Source of the DNA: Streptomyces roseochromogenus subsp. oscitans DS 12.976
GTDB lineage: Bacteria; Actinomycetota; Actinomycetes; Streptomycetales; Streptomycetaceae
Assembly: GCF_000497445.1 (NCBI RefSeq)
Contig: NZ_CM002285.1
Coordinates: 6,812,597 to 6,876,596, forward strand
Length of the DNA: 64,000 bases
Direction of reading: 5' to 3'
This document shows positions 16,680 to 28,155 of this stretch, piece by piece (the stretch's first letter is position 1; the number at the start of each line of letters is the position of its first letter). The position numbers were made by a program, and so were the translations under genes. The notes beneath the pieces were generated by a model. The model did no database searches, was not told where the DNA came from, and saw only the letters and a program-made list of their open reading frames with translations.

Positions 16680-17506
16680 CCGCGCAGCTCCGCGAGCACC
16701 GCGTCCGTGAAGGCCGGCCACGCCTCGATCGCCCAGGGCCCGAACGCCCGGTCCGTCAGCGTGACCCCGGCCACCCCCGCGTCCGGGTCGATCCACAGGA
16801 ACGTACCGGACTGCCCGAAGTGACCGAAGGTACGAGGGGAAGACGAACTGCCCGTCCAGTGCGGTGACTTGGAGTCGCGGATCTCGAACCCCAGCCCCCA
16901 GTCGTTGGGGTTCTGGTGCCCGTACCCCGGCAGCACCCCCTTCGTGCCCGGGTACTGCACGCTCATCGCCTCCGCGACCGTCCGCGGATCCAGCAGCCGC
17001 GGCATCTGCACCTCCGCCGCGAACAGCAGCAGGTCGGCCACCGTGGACACGCCGTCCTTCGCCGGGGAGCCCGCCAGCGACGTGGACGTCATCTCCAGCG
17101 GCTCCAGCACCGCCTGCCGCAGATACTCCGCGAAGGGAATGTCCGTGGCCTTGGCGATGTGGTCGCCGAGCTGCTCGAACCCGGCGTTGGAGTACAGCCG
17201 CCGCTCCCCGGGCGGAGCCGTCACCCGGTGCTCGTCGAAGGCCAGCCCGGAGGTGTGCGCGAGCAGGTGGCGGACGGTCGCACCGGGCGGCCCGGCGAGC
17301 TCGTCCAGCTCGATCGCGCCCTCCTCGTACGCGACGAGCGCCGCGTAGGCCGCCAGCGGCTTGGTGACCGAGGCGAGCGGAAAGCGGTGCCCGACGGGTC
17401 CGTGCGTCCCGAGGACGGTCCCGTCGGCACGTACGACGCCCGCCGCGGCGGTGGGGACGGGCCAGTTCTCGATCGACGCCAAGCTCGTCAGACTGTTCAA
17501 CGACAT
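16676..17506 (-). CDS. Beta-lactamase-family serine hydrolase
   Basis: 276-residue serine hydrolase of the beta-lactamase/D-Ala-D-Ala peptidase-like superfamily. Catalytic S46-V-T-K49 (LASVTKPL), Y104-S-N106 (RRLYSNAG) and a C-terminal GHFGQSG in place of the KTG box are visible. There is no signal peptide, so it is probably an intracellular esterase or peptidase rather than an antibiotic-resistance enzyme. The ATG at 17506 gives a normal family start; the ribosome site is weak. It lies 19 bp after the GNAT gene on the same strand and may be cotranscribed. Confidence 0.85.
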   Translation of the reverse strand: MSLNSLTSLASIENWPVPTAAAGVVRADGTVLGTHGPVGHRFPLASVTKPLAAYAALVAYEEGAIELDELAGPPGATVRHLLAHTSGLAFDEHRVTAPPGERRLYSNAGFEQLGDHIAKATDIPFAEYLRQAVLEPLEMTSTSLAGSPAKDGVSTVADLLLFAAEVQMPRLLDPRTVAEAMSVQYPGTKGVLPGYGHQNPNDWGLGFEIRDSKSPHWTGSSSSPRTFGHFGQSGTFLWIDPDAGVAGVTLTDRAFGPWAIEAWPAFTDAVLAELRG

Positions 17507-17525
17507 GGTGCCGAGCCTATGCGGC

Positions 17526-18002
17526 TCACAGCAGCAACCGCATCGACGGGTCCGGGTCACGCGTGAAGCCGAGCGAGGCGTACAGCGGTTCGGCCTCCGG
17601 GGAGGCGTTGAGCAGCACATGCCCGGCGCCCCGCTCCCGGAACCAGCCCAGCAGCTCCTCCATGCACGCGCGCGCGTATCCCCGGCGCCGGGCGTCCGGG
17701 TCGGTCGCCACGCTGAACACATGCCCCACCCGCCCGTGCGGATTGCCGGCCTTCCCGATCCGGTACTCCAGCGTCCCGACCACCAGCGCGGCCAGCGCCC
17801 CCGGCCGGTCCGGATGGTCCACGACGAAGGCCGCGAAGTCCCCGTCGGCCGCGGTGAGCCGCTCCCGCAGCGTCGGCAGGGACTCGGCATGCCAGTCGGT
17901 CGGACCGCCGCCGCCCGCACTCCACAGCGCGTCGATCATGATCTGCCGCAGCCGCAGCACTTCACCGGCATCCTCGGGCAGGGCCCGGCGCACAAGACTC
18001 AT
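17526..18002 (-). CDS. GNAT family N-acetyltransferase
   Basis: 158-residue acetyltransferase. The acetyl-CoA-binding motif A is clear (VATDPDARRRGYARACMEEL, about residues 98-117), preceded by the beta-4 strand VGHVFSV and followed by ASPEAEPLYASLGF. The acceptor is unknown. The ATG at 18002 has only a weak ribosome site. It sits upstream of the serine hydrolase on the same strand and is divergent from the MerR gene. Confidence 0.88.
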   Translation of the reverse strand: MSLVRRALPEDAGEVLRLRQIMIDALWSAGGGGPTDWHAESLPTLRERLTAADGDFAAFVVDHPDRPGALAALVVGTLEYRIGKAGNPHGRVGHVFSVATDPDARRRGYARACMEELLGWFRERGAGHVLLNASPEAEPLYASLGFTRDPDPSMRLLL

Positions 18003-18061
18003 GCCCGGCACGCTAACCCCGCACCCGAGCCCGCGTCCTGCGGATTTCTTACCGGATCCGC

Positions 18062-18092
18062 TTGCTTGGAGCGCACTCCAACCCCATAGCGT
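18062..18092 (+). promoter_or_regulatory. MerR-type promoter with operator in a 19-bp spacer
   Basis: TTGCTT (18062-18067) and TAGCGT (18087-18092) are 19 bases apart, the lengthened spacer typical of MerR-controlled promoters. Inside lies a perfect inverted repeat TTGGAG-cgca-CTCCAA (18066-18081). The expected transcript start would fall at or next to the ATG at 18100, suggesting a leaderless message. Confidence 0.55.
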
Positions 18093-18099
18093 TGTGGCC

Positions 18100-18564
18100 A
18101 TGACGGTGATGCAGACCACGCCAGCGGACACCGCACGAACGGCCCCCGCCGACATCTGCTCCGCCCCGCCCAGACGCCATCCACGCCCCGACGGCCAGGA
18201 CCGCTACACGATCAGCGAGGTCGTCGTGTTCACCGGCCTGACCGCGCACACCCTGCGCTGGTACGAGCGGATCGGCCTGATGCCGCACGTCGACCGCTCG
18301 CACACCGGCCAGCGGCGCTACAGCAACCAGGACCTGGACTGGCTGGACTTCGTGACCAAGCTGCGGCTGACCGGTATGCCGGTGGCGGACATGGTCCGGT
18401 ACGCGGAGCTGGTCCGGGAGGGCGAGAGCACCTACGGGGAACGACGGGAACTGCTGGAGTCGACCCGCCGGGACGTCCTGAACAGGATCACCGAACTGCG
18501 GGACACACTCGCCGTACTCGACCGCAAGATCAGTTTCTACGCGACGGAGGGGACCACGCGATGA
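18100..18564 (+). CDS. MerR-family transcriptional regulator
   Basis: 154-residue MerR protein. After a 35-residue leader, the DNA-binding domain begins at YTISEVVVFTGLTAHTLRWY and includes ERIGLMPHVDRSHTGQRRYS. A coiled-coil dimer helix fills the C-terminal third. No metal-binding cysteines are seen, so it is more likely to sense a small organic molecule or redox state. Its stop overlaps the start of the aldo/keto reductase gene (ATGA), so the two form an operon controlled by the MerR-type promoter just upstream. Confidence 0.9.
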   Translation: MTVMQTTPADTARTAPADICSAPPRRHPRPDGQDRYTISEVVVFTGLTAHTLRWYERIGLMPHVDRSHTGQRRYSNQDLDWLDFVTKLRLTGMPVADMVRYAELVREGESTYGERRELLESTRRDVLNRITELRDTLAVLDRKISFYATEGTTR

Positions 18565-19577
18565 CCGAAGCCAGGATTCCGGCCGTACGGCTCGGCGAGC
18601 ACGGACCGCAGGTCGGCGTACAGGGCCTCGGCTGCATGGGCATGAGCTTCGCCTACGGTCCCACGGACGCCGGCCAGGCGCGCGCCGCGCTGGAGCGCGC
18701 GCTGGAGCTGGGCGTGACGCTGTACGACACGGCGGACGCCTACGGCGAGGGGGACAACGAACGCTTCCTGTCCCCGTTCTTCAAGGCGCACCGCGACGAG
18801 GTGGTCATCGCCACCAAGTTCGCCCTGTCGATCCCGAAGGACGACCCGGCCAAGCGGATCATCCGCAACGACGCGCCGTACATCCGCCAGGCCGTCGAGG
18901 CCAGCCTGAAGCGGCTCGACGTCGACGCGATCGACCTGTACTACATGCACCGCCGCGATCCGGACGTCCCTATCGAGGAGAGCGTCGGCACGATGGCGGA
19001 GCTGGTCCGCGAGGGCAAGGTCAAGCACCTCGGGCTGAGCGAGGTCACCGCCGACGAGCTGCGCGCCGCGCACGCCGTGCACCCGATCGCGGCCGTGCAG
19101 TCGGAGTGGTCCCTGTTCAGCCGGGACATCGAGGCGAAGGTCGTACCGGCCGCGCGTGACCTGGGCGTCGCCCTGGTGCCGTACTCCCCGCTCGGCCGCG
19201 GCTTCCTCACCGGCTCCTTCACCCACGCCGAACAGGAGCTCACTGCCGACGACTTCCGCCGTCAGCAGCCCCGTTTCACCGGTGCCAACGCGGACTCCAA
19301 CGCGGCCCTCCTGGCGCCCCTGCGCACGATCGCCGCGGCCCGCGACGCCACCCCCGGCCAGATCGCCCTGGCCTGGGTACAGCAGCGCGCCACGATCGAC
19401 ACCCTCCCGGTGGTCCCGATCCCGGGCACCCGCAAGCCGGACCGCGTGGCGGAGAACGTGGCGGCGACCGCCCTCATCCTCACCGCCGGGGAACTCGCCC
19501 AACTGGAGCCCATCGCGGCCAAGGTGGCAGGCGACAGGTACGCGGACATGGCCTTCACCTCTGCGGGCAGGGAGTGA
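18561..19577 (+). CDS. Aldo/keto reductase
   Basis: NADPH-dependent reductase of 338 residues, (beta/alpha)8 barrel. The catalytic tetrad is D56, Y61 (YDTADAYGEG), K86 (VVIATKF) and H130 (LYYMHRRDP). The C-terminal cofactor region IPGTRKPDRVAEN is present. Close to the YghZ/AKR13 type groups acting on small aldehydes. Translationally coupled to the MerR gene by a 4-bp overlap, so expression is probably induced by the MerR ligand, perhaps an aldehyde or quinone. It ends directly against the convergent DUF4429 gene. Confidence 0.93.
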   Translation: MTEARIPAVRLGEHGPQVGVQGLGCMGMSFAYGPTDAGQARAALERALELGVTLYDTADAYGEGDNERFLSPFFKAHRDEVVIATKFALSIPKDDPAKRIIRNDAPYIRQAVEASLKRLDVDAIDLYYMHRRDPDVPIEESVGTMAELVREGKVKHLGLSEVTADELRAAHAVHPIAAVQSEWSLFSRDIEAKVVPAARDLGVALVPYSPLGRGFLTGSFTHAEQELTADDFRRQQPRFTGANADSNAALLAPLRTIAAARDATPGQIALAWVQQRATIDTLPVVPIPGTRKPDRVAENVAATALILTAGELAQLEPIAAKVAGDRYADMAFTSAGRE

Positions 19578-20426
19578 CTACAGCTCTGCCAGCAGCTCGG
19601 CCTTCTTGGAGGAGAACTCCTCGTCGGTGACCAGCCCGGCCTGATGCAACTCCCCGAGGTGCCGGATCCGTTCGGCGATGTCGGCGGGGTCCCTCCGGGA
19701 CGGGGCCGGTACCGCGGGTACCGGCCCCCGAGTGCGTACCGCCGCCAAGACCGCCGCGGCGAACGGCAACGACTCGTGCACCGGCCCGTACCCCAGCCCG
19801 AACACCAGCGCCGCCGGATCCTGGTCGGCCTGCACGGCCGCCGTCGAGTCGGCCGAGCGCCTGATCAGCCGCAGATGCCCCTCGAACACCTCCGGCGACC
19901 GCCACTCCACCCCGCTGAGATCGGCGACGGAGAAGCTCTGGTCGCCGGCTTTCCACTTGGCCGAGGACGCGCCCGTCCAGGACCAGCGGAACTGCACGGC
20001 CGTACCGTCGAAGCTCGCCTTGCCGTCGTAGGCCTTGAAGTGCAGTGGCGCCTCGGGCGCGGCCACCAGATGGCGGTCGGCCGGCCCCGACTCGGTCAAC
20101 AGCCCCTTCAGCTCGTCCGCGTAGTACTCGGCGAGCGTCTCCCGCTCGGCGGACAGCACCAGGCGATATGGATCGGAGCCCTCCTTCAGCTGCCCGTCCG
20201 CCGCCTCCATCAGCGGATCGGCGCCGGCGCGCGGCAGCAACCGCAGGACGACGGTGCCGCGCTTGCCCGGTTCGAGCGTCACGCCCTCGACCGCGGACAG
20301 CGGGACACGCCGCTCCCCGAGCGCCTGGAACAACTTCGGTGTTCGAATCCCCCGTTCGTAACGGATGAGCACGGAGTCGGACTCGAACTCCCAGACGGCA
20401 TGAAAACCCGCCAGTACGTCACCCAT
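19578..20426 (-). CDS. DUF4429 protein with C-terminal SHOCT domain
   Basis: 282-residue protein with two DUF4429 repeats (about residues 5-110 and 128-235), which resemble PH-like beta domains, and a final SHOCT helix pair (DIAERIRHLGELHQAGLVTD) of about 30 residues common on membrane- or oligomer-associated proteins. Function unknown. ATG at 20426 or 20435; neither has a strong ribosome site. Its stop abuts that of the aldo/keto reductase gene without a gap. Confidence 0.82.
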   Translation of the reverse strand: MGDVLAGFHAVWEFESDSVLIRYERGIRTPKLFQALGERRVPLSAVEGVTLEPGKRGTVVLRLLPRAGADPLMEAADGQLKEGSDPYRLVLSAERETLAEYYADELKGLLTESGPADRHLVAAPEAPLHFKAYDGKASFDGTAVQFRWSWTGASSAKWKAGDQSFSVADLSGVEWRSPEVFEGHLRLIRRSADSTAAVQADQDPAALVFGLGYGPVHESLPFAAAVLAAVRTRGPVPAVPAPSRRDPADIAERIRHLGELHQAGLVTDEEFSSKKAELLAEL

Positions 20427-20492
20427 GCGGCTCATCGTATGCGGCACGTGCTCCTCCGTCGCCACCCGCGCAGACCGCACTTCCTGCTGTTT

Positions 20493-21710
20493 CTACGCGC
20501 GTCCGGCCATAGACGCATCAGTCAGACCGGTCCGGCACGCGTTGTTCTCATGCGCGCACGTCACCGCGTCGTACGCCCCGACGCCGATGTCGGCGAGGTT
20601 GCGCAGGCTGTCCGTGCCCGGCTGGAAGTAGCCGGCGTGACCCTGCGCGTCCCGGGCGGACAGCACGCGCGCGCCGTACCCCGAGGACACCGGATCGGCG
20701 CCGTGCCCGAGCCCGCCGAGCTCCAGGTACGGCACGTCCTGGATCCAGTCAGTGGCGTCCCGCATGGCCCACACCCGGGCCCTGGTGTCCAGGTGGGAGG
20801 CGGCGGAGACCCGCATACCGGGGCTCGCGGCCACCGCTATGTCGGTCACCCGGCCCGGCAGGGCGTGCGCGGCGACGCCGCAGACCACCGAGCCGTAGCT
20901 GTGGCAGATCATCGCCACCGGGGCCCGGCCGGGCAGGCTGTCCAGCAGGGCGTTCAGCCGTACGGCGCCCTCCTCGGCGCGCAGTCCGGTGGCCGCGTCC
21001 ACGCCGAGTCCGTCGGGGGAGGTGTAGTCGGCCCAGGCGATCACGGCGGTACGGGTCGAGGGGCTCTGCGCGCGCTCCGCCGCGTACAGGGCCTTGGCCA
21101 TGCCGACCGGGGCGGTGTACGGGCGGTAGGTCTTCTGGAAGGTGAGCAGATCGGTGTCGACGCCGGGGACGACGACCGAGATCCGCTCGGCCTTGTTCAG
21201 GTCCCCGAACACCTCCGCGATACGGCCCGAGCCCTCGGGGTCGAAGGCCAGGATCTGCCGGCCGGGGGTCAGCAGGGACTCGTAGCGGTGCATACGACGG
21301 CCCGCGTCCTGGTGCCCGGCCGCGCTGAGGCGGGTGTCGTGCATGCGTTTCTTCTCGACCTTGCGGGCCTGGTCCAGCGCGATGTGGTTGGCGCGGTAGC
21401 GCAGGCCGACGGGCGCGCCGTTCATGTTGCCGACCGCGAGCGGGTAGCGGTGGGCGAGACGGCTCTGGTCCTCGGGGCCGAGGGTGGCGAAGAAACGGCT
21501 GAGCCGGGCCGGTGCGGCCTCGGGGTCCGGCAGATGGAGGCCGTGGATGCTGCCGTGCCGCCACTTGGCGAGCGAGGCCTGCAGTGCGGTCGACTCCCGG
21601 TGGGTGCGCAGGGCGGTCCAGCCGGTGGTCGCGAGCATCACGAACACCACGGCCAGCGCCAGGAGTGCGCGCCAGACGTTCAGTTGCGGGGAGGTGTCGA
21701 AGGAAGTCAC
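20493..21710 (-). CDS. Alpha/beta hydrolase (DUF1023 family), membrane-anchored
   Basis: 405-residue hydrolase with an N-terminal membrane segment (about residues 13-33, LLALAVVFVMLATTG), so probably anchored outside the cell membrane. The catalytic region holds the nucleophile elbow CHSYGSVV and later D in RDATDWIQDVPY and H in DAQGHAGYF. This pattern is typical of the actinobacterial DUF1023 hydrolases, whose substrates are mostly unknown. The C-terminus has a Cys pair around CAHENNACRTG. The gene begins 83 bp after the TetR gene ends, on the same strand. Confidence 0.85.
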   Translation of the reverse strand: MTSFDTSPQLNVWRALLALAVVFVMLATTGWTALRTHRESTALQASLAKWRHGSIHGLHLPDPEAAPARLSRFFATLGPEDQSRLAHRYPLAVGNMNGAPVGLRYRANHIALDQARKVEKKRMHDTRLSAAGHQDAGRRMHRYESLLTPGRQILAFDPEGSGRIAEVFGDLNKAERISVVVPGVDTDLLTFQKTYRPYTAPVGMAKALYAAERAQSPSTRTAVIAWADYTSPDGLGVDAATGLRAEEGAVRLNALLDSLPGRAPVAMICHSYGSVVCGVAAHALPGRVTDIAVAASPGMRVSAASHLDTRARVWAMRDATDWIQDVPYLELGGLGHGADPVSSGYGARVLSARDAQGHAGYFQPGTDSLRNLADIGVGAYDAVTCAHENNACRTGLTDASMAGRA

Positions 21711-21793
21711 TGGGAGGACACACTAGGAGAACGAGAGGGTCTCGGGGTAACCGAGTGATAGGGATCACGTTTCGTGGATCATCGAACGCATCG

Positions 21794-22429
21794 TCAACGA
21801 TCTCGCTCGGAACGCCAGTTCCCGGTGAGCGCCGAACCCACCTGATCCAGGTAGGACGCGGTGAGTTGACGGATGGCCTCCAGGCTGAAGTCGTCGCCCG
21901 TGCACCACTGCCGTTCGGTGACCCTTATCACCCCGCCGAACACGGCCACGGCGAGTCGCGGCCGCGGGTCGGCGTCCACGTCCACACCCTCGCGTTCGGC
22001 CAGCAGGCGGGCGATCGTCTCCTCCGTGGCCGCCGAGCGGCGCAGATGGACGGCGAGCAGCGCGGGTGTCGACTCGATCGTCCGGTACATGCGCAGATAC
22101 AGCTCGACCGGGACGGCCGACTCGACGGTCCCGCGGATCGCGTCCCAGCCCTCCAGGACCGCCTGCCGCAGCGCCTCCATCGGCGCCTCCTGCGCGGGCC
22201 GCGCCCGTACGGCGGCCACGAATCGCTCCTCCGTCATGGCCTGCACCGTGAAGGCCACGTCCTCCTTGCCGGCGAAGTAGCGGAAGAAGGTGCGCTGGGA
22301 GACGCCGACGGCCTCGGCGATCTCGTCGACGGTGGTGTGCTCGTACCCGTGGGTCGTGAACAGCTCCAGAGCGGCCCGCAGCAGTGCCTCTCGTGTGCGC
22401 TGCTTCTTGCGTTCGCGCAGTGTTTCCAT
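21794..22429 (-). CDS. TetR-family regulator
   Basis: 211-residue repressor. The DNA-binding domain covers about residues 8-55 (REALLRAALELFTTHGYEHT, then VGVSQRTFFRYFAGKEDVAF). The C-terminal ligand domain contains a MftR-like helix bundle. It is divergent from a 14-helix DHA2 exporter across a 66-bp gap with repeated TTGTCA elements, the usual TetR/efflux pump layout; the exported drug is probably also the inducer. Confidence 0.9.
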   Translation of the reverse strand: METLRERKKQRTREALLRAALELFTTHGYEHTTVDEIAEAVGVSQRTFFRYFAGKEDVAFTVQAMTEERFVAAVRARPAQEAPMEALRQAVLEGWDAIRGTVESAVPVELYLRMYRTIESTPALLAVHLRRSAATEETIARLLAEREGVDVDADPRPRLAVAVFGGVIRVTERQWCTGDDFSLEAIRQLTASYLDQVGSALTGNWRSERDR

Positions 22430-22495
22430 ATGTGTCAGTTACCGACGGATGAAATCGATTGTCAATTGTCAGAGGCTGTCACTAGCCTCGAACGT
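22430..22495. promoter_or_regulatory. Divergent promoter/operator region, TetR and DHA2 exporter
   Basis: The 66-bp gap is AT-rich for this genome. It holds the palindrome AATCGATT (22453-22460) running into a direct repeat TTGTCA-a-TTGTCA (22459-22471) and a further GTCA at 22478-22481. Likely contains both promoters and the TetR operator. Confidence 0.45.
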
Positions 22496-24115
22496 ATGAC
22501 TAGTCAGACCACCATCGACGCGACGGGGCCGGGGGACGCATTGCCGGAAGCCTCGCTCGAGTCACCTCCGGCCGCGGGGCTGCGCGGCCATCCCTGGCTC
22601 ACCCTCATCACCGTCGCCGTGGGCGTCATGATGGTGGCCCTCGACGGCACCATCGTGGCCATCGCCAACCCGACCATCAAGGAGGACCTGGGCGCGACGT
22701 TCGCCGACGTCCAGTGGATCACCAACGGCTACTTCCTGGCCCTCGCGGTCACCCTGATCACCGCGGGCAAGCTCGGTGACCGCTTCGGCCACCGGCAGAC
22801 GTTCCTCATCGGCGTCACCGGCTTCGCCGCCGCCTCGGGCGCCATCGGCCTGTCCCACAGCATCGCCGCGGTCGTCACCTTCCGCGTGTTCCAGGGCCTG
22901 TTCGGCGCGCTCCTGATGCCGGCCGCACTCGGCCTGCTGCGGGCCACCTTCCCGGCCGAGAAGCTCAACATGGCCATCGGCATCTGGGGCATGGTGATCG
23001 GCGCGTCCACCGCGGGCGGCCCGATCCTCGGCGGTGTCCTCGTCGAGCACGTCAACTGGCAGTCGGTGTTCTTCATCAACGTGCCGGTCGGTGCGCTGGC
23101 GCTGCTGCTGGGCCTGCTGATCCTGCTCGACCACCGCGCGGAGAGCGCCCCACGGTCCTTTGACCTCCTCGGCATCGCGCTGCTCTCCGGCGCGATGTTC
23201 TGCCTGGTGTGGGCGCTCATCAAGGCCCCGACCTGGGGCTGGGGCGACGGTAAGACCTGGCTCTTCATCGCCGCGTCCGTGGTGTTCTTCGCCGTGTTCT
23301 CGTTCTGGGAGACGAGGGTGGAGGAACCGCTGATCCCGCTCGGCCTCTTCCGCTCGATACCCCTCTCGGCGGGCGTCGTGCTGATGGTCCTCATGGCCAT
23401 CGCGTTCATGGGCGGCCTGTTCTTCGTGACGTTCTACCTGCAGAACGTCCACGGCATGAGCCCGATCAACGCGGGCCTGCACCTGCTGCCGCTCACCGGC
23501 ATGATGATCGTCGGCTCGCCGCTCGCCGGCGCCGCGATCACCAAGCTCGGCCCGCGCATCCCGCTGGCCGGCGGCATGGCCGCGACCGCCGTCGCCATGT
23601 ACGGCATGTCGACGCTCAAGGCCGGCACCGGAAGCGGTGTCATGTCCATCTGGTTCGCACTGCTCGGCCTCGGCCTGGCGCCGGTCATGGTCGGCGCCAC
23701 CGAGGTCATCGTCGGCAACGCTCCCATGGAGCTGTCCGGTGTGGCCGGCGGTCTCCAGCAGGCGGCCATGCAGATCGGCGGCAGCCTCGGTACGGCGGTG
23801 CTGGGCGCCGTGATGGCCTCCAAGGTCGACGGCGATCTGGCGGGCAACTGGACGGGCGCCGGGCTGCCGCAGCTGACCCCGGATCAGCTGCACAAGGCGT
23901 CCGAGGCGGTGCAGGTCGGTGTGGCTCCGGTGCCGAAGGGGGTGCCGGAGCAGACCGCCGCGAAGATCACGGAGGTCGCCCATCACACCTTTGTCTCCGG
24001 CATGAGCCTCGCCTCCCTGGTCGCGGCGGGCGTGGCGGCGGTCGCCGTCCTCGTCGCGCTGCTCACCAAGCGGGGTGCGAACGCGGAGGCGGGTGCGGGC
24101 GCGGGCCACATCTGA
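22496..24115 (+). CDS. MFS drug exporter, DHA2 (14-helix) family
   Basis: Proton-driven efflux permease of 539 residues with 14 predicted membrane helices. Motif A is GKLGDRFGHRQTFLIG after helix 2; the antiporter motif C is in GASTAGGPILGG. The start of helix 1 carries ALDGTIVAIANPTI, the D1 motif of DHA2 drug pumps. No ribosome site precedes the ATG at 22496, so translation may be leaderless. The divergent TetR gene is the expected regulator. Substrate unknown. Confidence 0.92.
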   Translation: MTSQTTIDATGPGDALPEASLESPPAAGLRGHPWLTLITVAVGVMMVALDGTIVAIANPTIKEDLGATFADVQWITNGYFLALAVTLITAGKLGDRFGHRQTFLIGVTGFAAASGAIGLSHSIAAVVTFRVFQGLFGALLMPAALGLLRATFPAEKLNMAIGIWGMVIGASTAGGPILGGVLVEHVNWQSVFFINVPVGALALLLGLLILLDHRAESAPRSFDLLGIALLSGAMFCLVWALIKAPTWGWGDGKTWLFIAASVVFFAVFSFWETRVEEPLIPLGLFRSIPLSAGVVLMVLMAIAFMGGLFFVTFYLQNVHGMSPINAGLHLLPLTGMMIVGSPLAGAAITKLGPRIPLAGGMAATAVAMYGMSTLKAGTGSGVMSIWFALLGLGLAPVMVGATEVIVGNAPMELSGVAGGLQQAAMQIGGSLGTAVLGAVMASKVDGDLAGNWTGAGLPQLTPDQLHKASEAVQVGVAPVPKGVPEQTAAKITEVAHHTFVSGMSLASLVAAGVAAVAVLVALLTKRGANAEAGAGAGHI

Positions 24116-24488
24116 GTCCGGCTCCGTCCGGGCCTCTTCCGTGGATTTCGCCTATCAGGGTGACTTCGCTAAAGATCCCTCGCACCGGACGCGCGCCGCA
24201 GGTCACAGTGGGTCAACTCCTCCGCAGGGCATGGGAGGACGGCCGGGCCGCGGCGCGCGCAGCGGAGGGGGCTGTGCGCGCCGGCCTGCGGCGCTTGGGC
24301 CGGGCGGCAACGGGGGTGGGGCTGGATGTCCCTTGCCGGGTGCGAGTGAGTGGTGGGCCGGTCGCGCCAGTTCCCCGCGCCCCTGAGCGAGTTGCGGCTC
24401 GCCTGCCCAGGGGCGCGGGGAACTGCGCGAGCGACCACATGCGACGCGCACCCGGCAATGGACCCGCTGCCCCCGCCCCAGTCGCCGT
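24116..24488. other. 373-bp gap between convergent exporter and aceE
   Basis: No gene is seen here. The right half is filled by a pair of inverted copies of the window's GC-rich repeat (next entry). The left half (24116-24334) shows nothing recognisable. Confidence 0.6.
24335..24457. repeat. Two inverted copies of a GC-rich intergenic repeat forming a large hairpin
   Basis: Arms of 18 bp at 24368-24385 and 24408-24425 (core TTCCCCGCGCCCC and complement) are perfect complements with a 22-base loop. Each arm is part of a longer copy: 24335-24395 on +, and 24408-24457 on -. The same sequence recurs at 52449 and 55524. It probably terminates both convergent transcripts. Confidence 0.75.
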
Positions 24489-27236
<2,748 letters not shown>

Positions 27237-27615
27237 GCTGTTCCTTACCTGTCAGAGGGCCGTCTTCTGCAGTTTCTTGTTTTTCCGCACCTGCCTGCAC
27301 CGCTCCCCATCGTCTACCTCGGGGCGGCGTACGTCATCTCCGTCGGTCAAAACGCAACGATACGCCCGGGGTGTGACGCGCTTGGCAAAGATGTTCGAGG
27401 AGTGGAGCAAAACAGGCAAATGCGTGCGATGTGGGTCACGCTGAATCGGGATACGGTGCCAGGAGTTGCGGTGACAAGGCCGGGATCGTCACCGTTTCGG
27501 CGGTCCGAACGGCCGGGTACTTGCGCGATCCGTCCCGCCCGTGTGGACTACGGCCAAGCAACGCGCGCACGCGCGTGGCTGAGTTTTACCCAAAGACATG
27601 ATCAGGAGGCAGACC
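27237..27615. other. 379-bp divergent intergenic region, aceE / DUF3052
   Basis: No convincing gene. It must hold the aceE and DUF3052 promoters. On the + strand TTGCGC (27521-27526) and TGGACT (27544-27549) are 17 bases apart, a plausible HrdB-type promoter for DUF3052. An inverted repeat GTGAC/GTCAC lies at about 27470-27492. Confidence 0.4.
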
Positions 27616-28044
27616 GTGAGCGCGACCGCGGACCACGCGGAGACGAGCCTGGCCGTCAGGCTGGGGTTCCAGCCCGACCAGGTGGTCCAGGAGATCGGCT
27701 ACGACGACGACGTCGACCAGGACCTCCGCGAGTCCATCGAGGAAGCCATCGGCAATGAGCTGATGGACGAGGACTACGACGACGTGGCCGATGCCGTGTT
27801 GCTGTGGTTCCGTGACGACGACGGCGACCTGACCGATGCGCTGGTCGACGCCATCGGCTACCTCGAAGAGGGCGGCCAGATCCTCCTCCTGACGCCGAAG
27901 ACCGGCCGGGACGGCTACATCGAGCCCAGCGACATCAGTGACGCGGCGCAGACGGCCGGCCTGTCGCAGACCAAGAGCGTCAGCGTGGGCAAGGACTGGA
28001 ACGGCAGCAGGCTTTCGACCCCGAAGGCCGCCGCCAAGCGGTGA
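27616..28044 (+). CDS. DUF3052 conserved actinobacterial protein
   Basis: 142-residue acidic protein of the DUF3052 family; function unknown. The fold is suggested to be a small alpha/beta domain: residues 12-60 carry LGFQPDQVVQEIGYDDDVDQ, and a strongly acidic stretch around residues 45-75. The GTG at 27616 was chosen because of a perfect AGGAGG site 6 bases upstream; an ATG at 27598 would start before that site. It is the conserved neighbour of aceE in streptomycetes. Confidence 0.88.
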   Translation: MSATADHAETSLAVRLGFQPDQVVQEIGYDDDVDQDLRESIEEAIGNELMDEDYDDVADAVLLWFRDDDGDLTDALVDAIGYLEEGGQILLLTPKTGRDGYIEPSDISDAAQTAGLSQTKSVSVGKDWNGSRLSTPKAAAKR

Positions 28045-28111
28045 CTGTCTCCGGCAGGTGAGCGATGCGGGGGCGGCGGTCCCTCCGGGTGACCGCCGCC
28101 CCCGCCGCCGT

Positions 28112-28135
28112 AGGCTGTTCTCCTCCGAACAGCCC
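28112..28135 (+). promoter_or_regulatory. Inverted repeat overlapping a -10 box, peroxiredoxin leader
   Basis: GGCTGTTC (28114-28121) and GAACAGCC (28128-28135) are perfect complements around TCCTCC. The left arm overlaps TAGGCT (28112-28117), a typical -10 hexamer. It lies 20-45 bp before the peroxiredoxin start and could be an operator or a leader hairpin. Confidence 0.4.
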
Positions 28136-28155
28136 ACCGAAAGGGAAGCATCCCG

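Noticed and set aside
16676..17506. Antibiotic-resistance beta-lactamase
   Set aside because: The SxxK and YxN motifs fit, but there is no signal peptide and the KTG box is replaced by GHFGQSG, so an esterase or peptidase role is more likely.
28114..28135. LexA box in the peroxiredoxin leader
   Set aside because: The half-sites face the wrong way: GTTC precedes GAAC, whereas the Streptomyces LexA site is GAAC-N4-GTTC.
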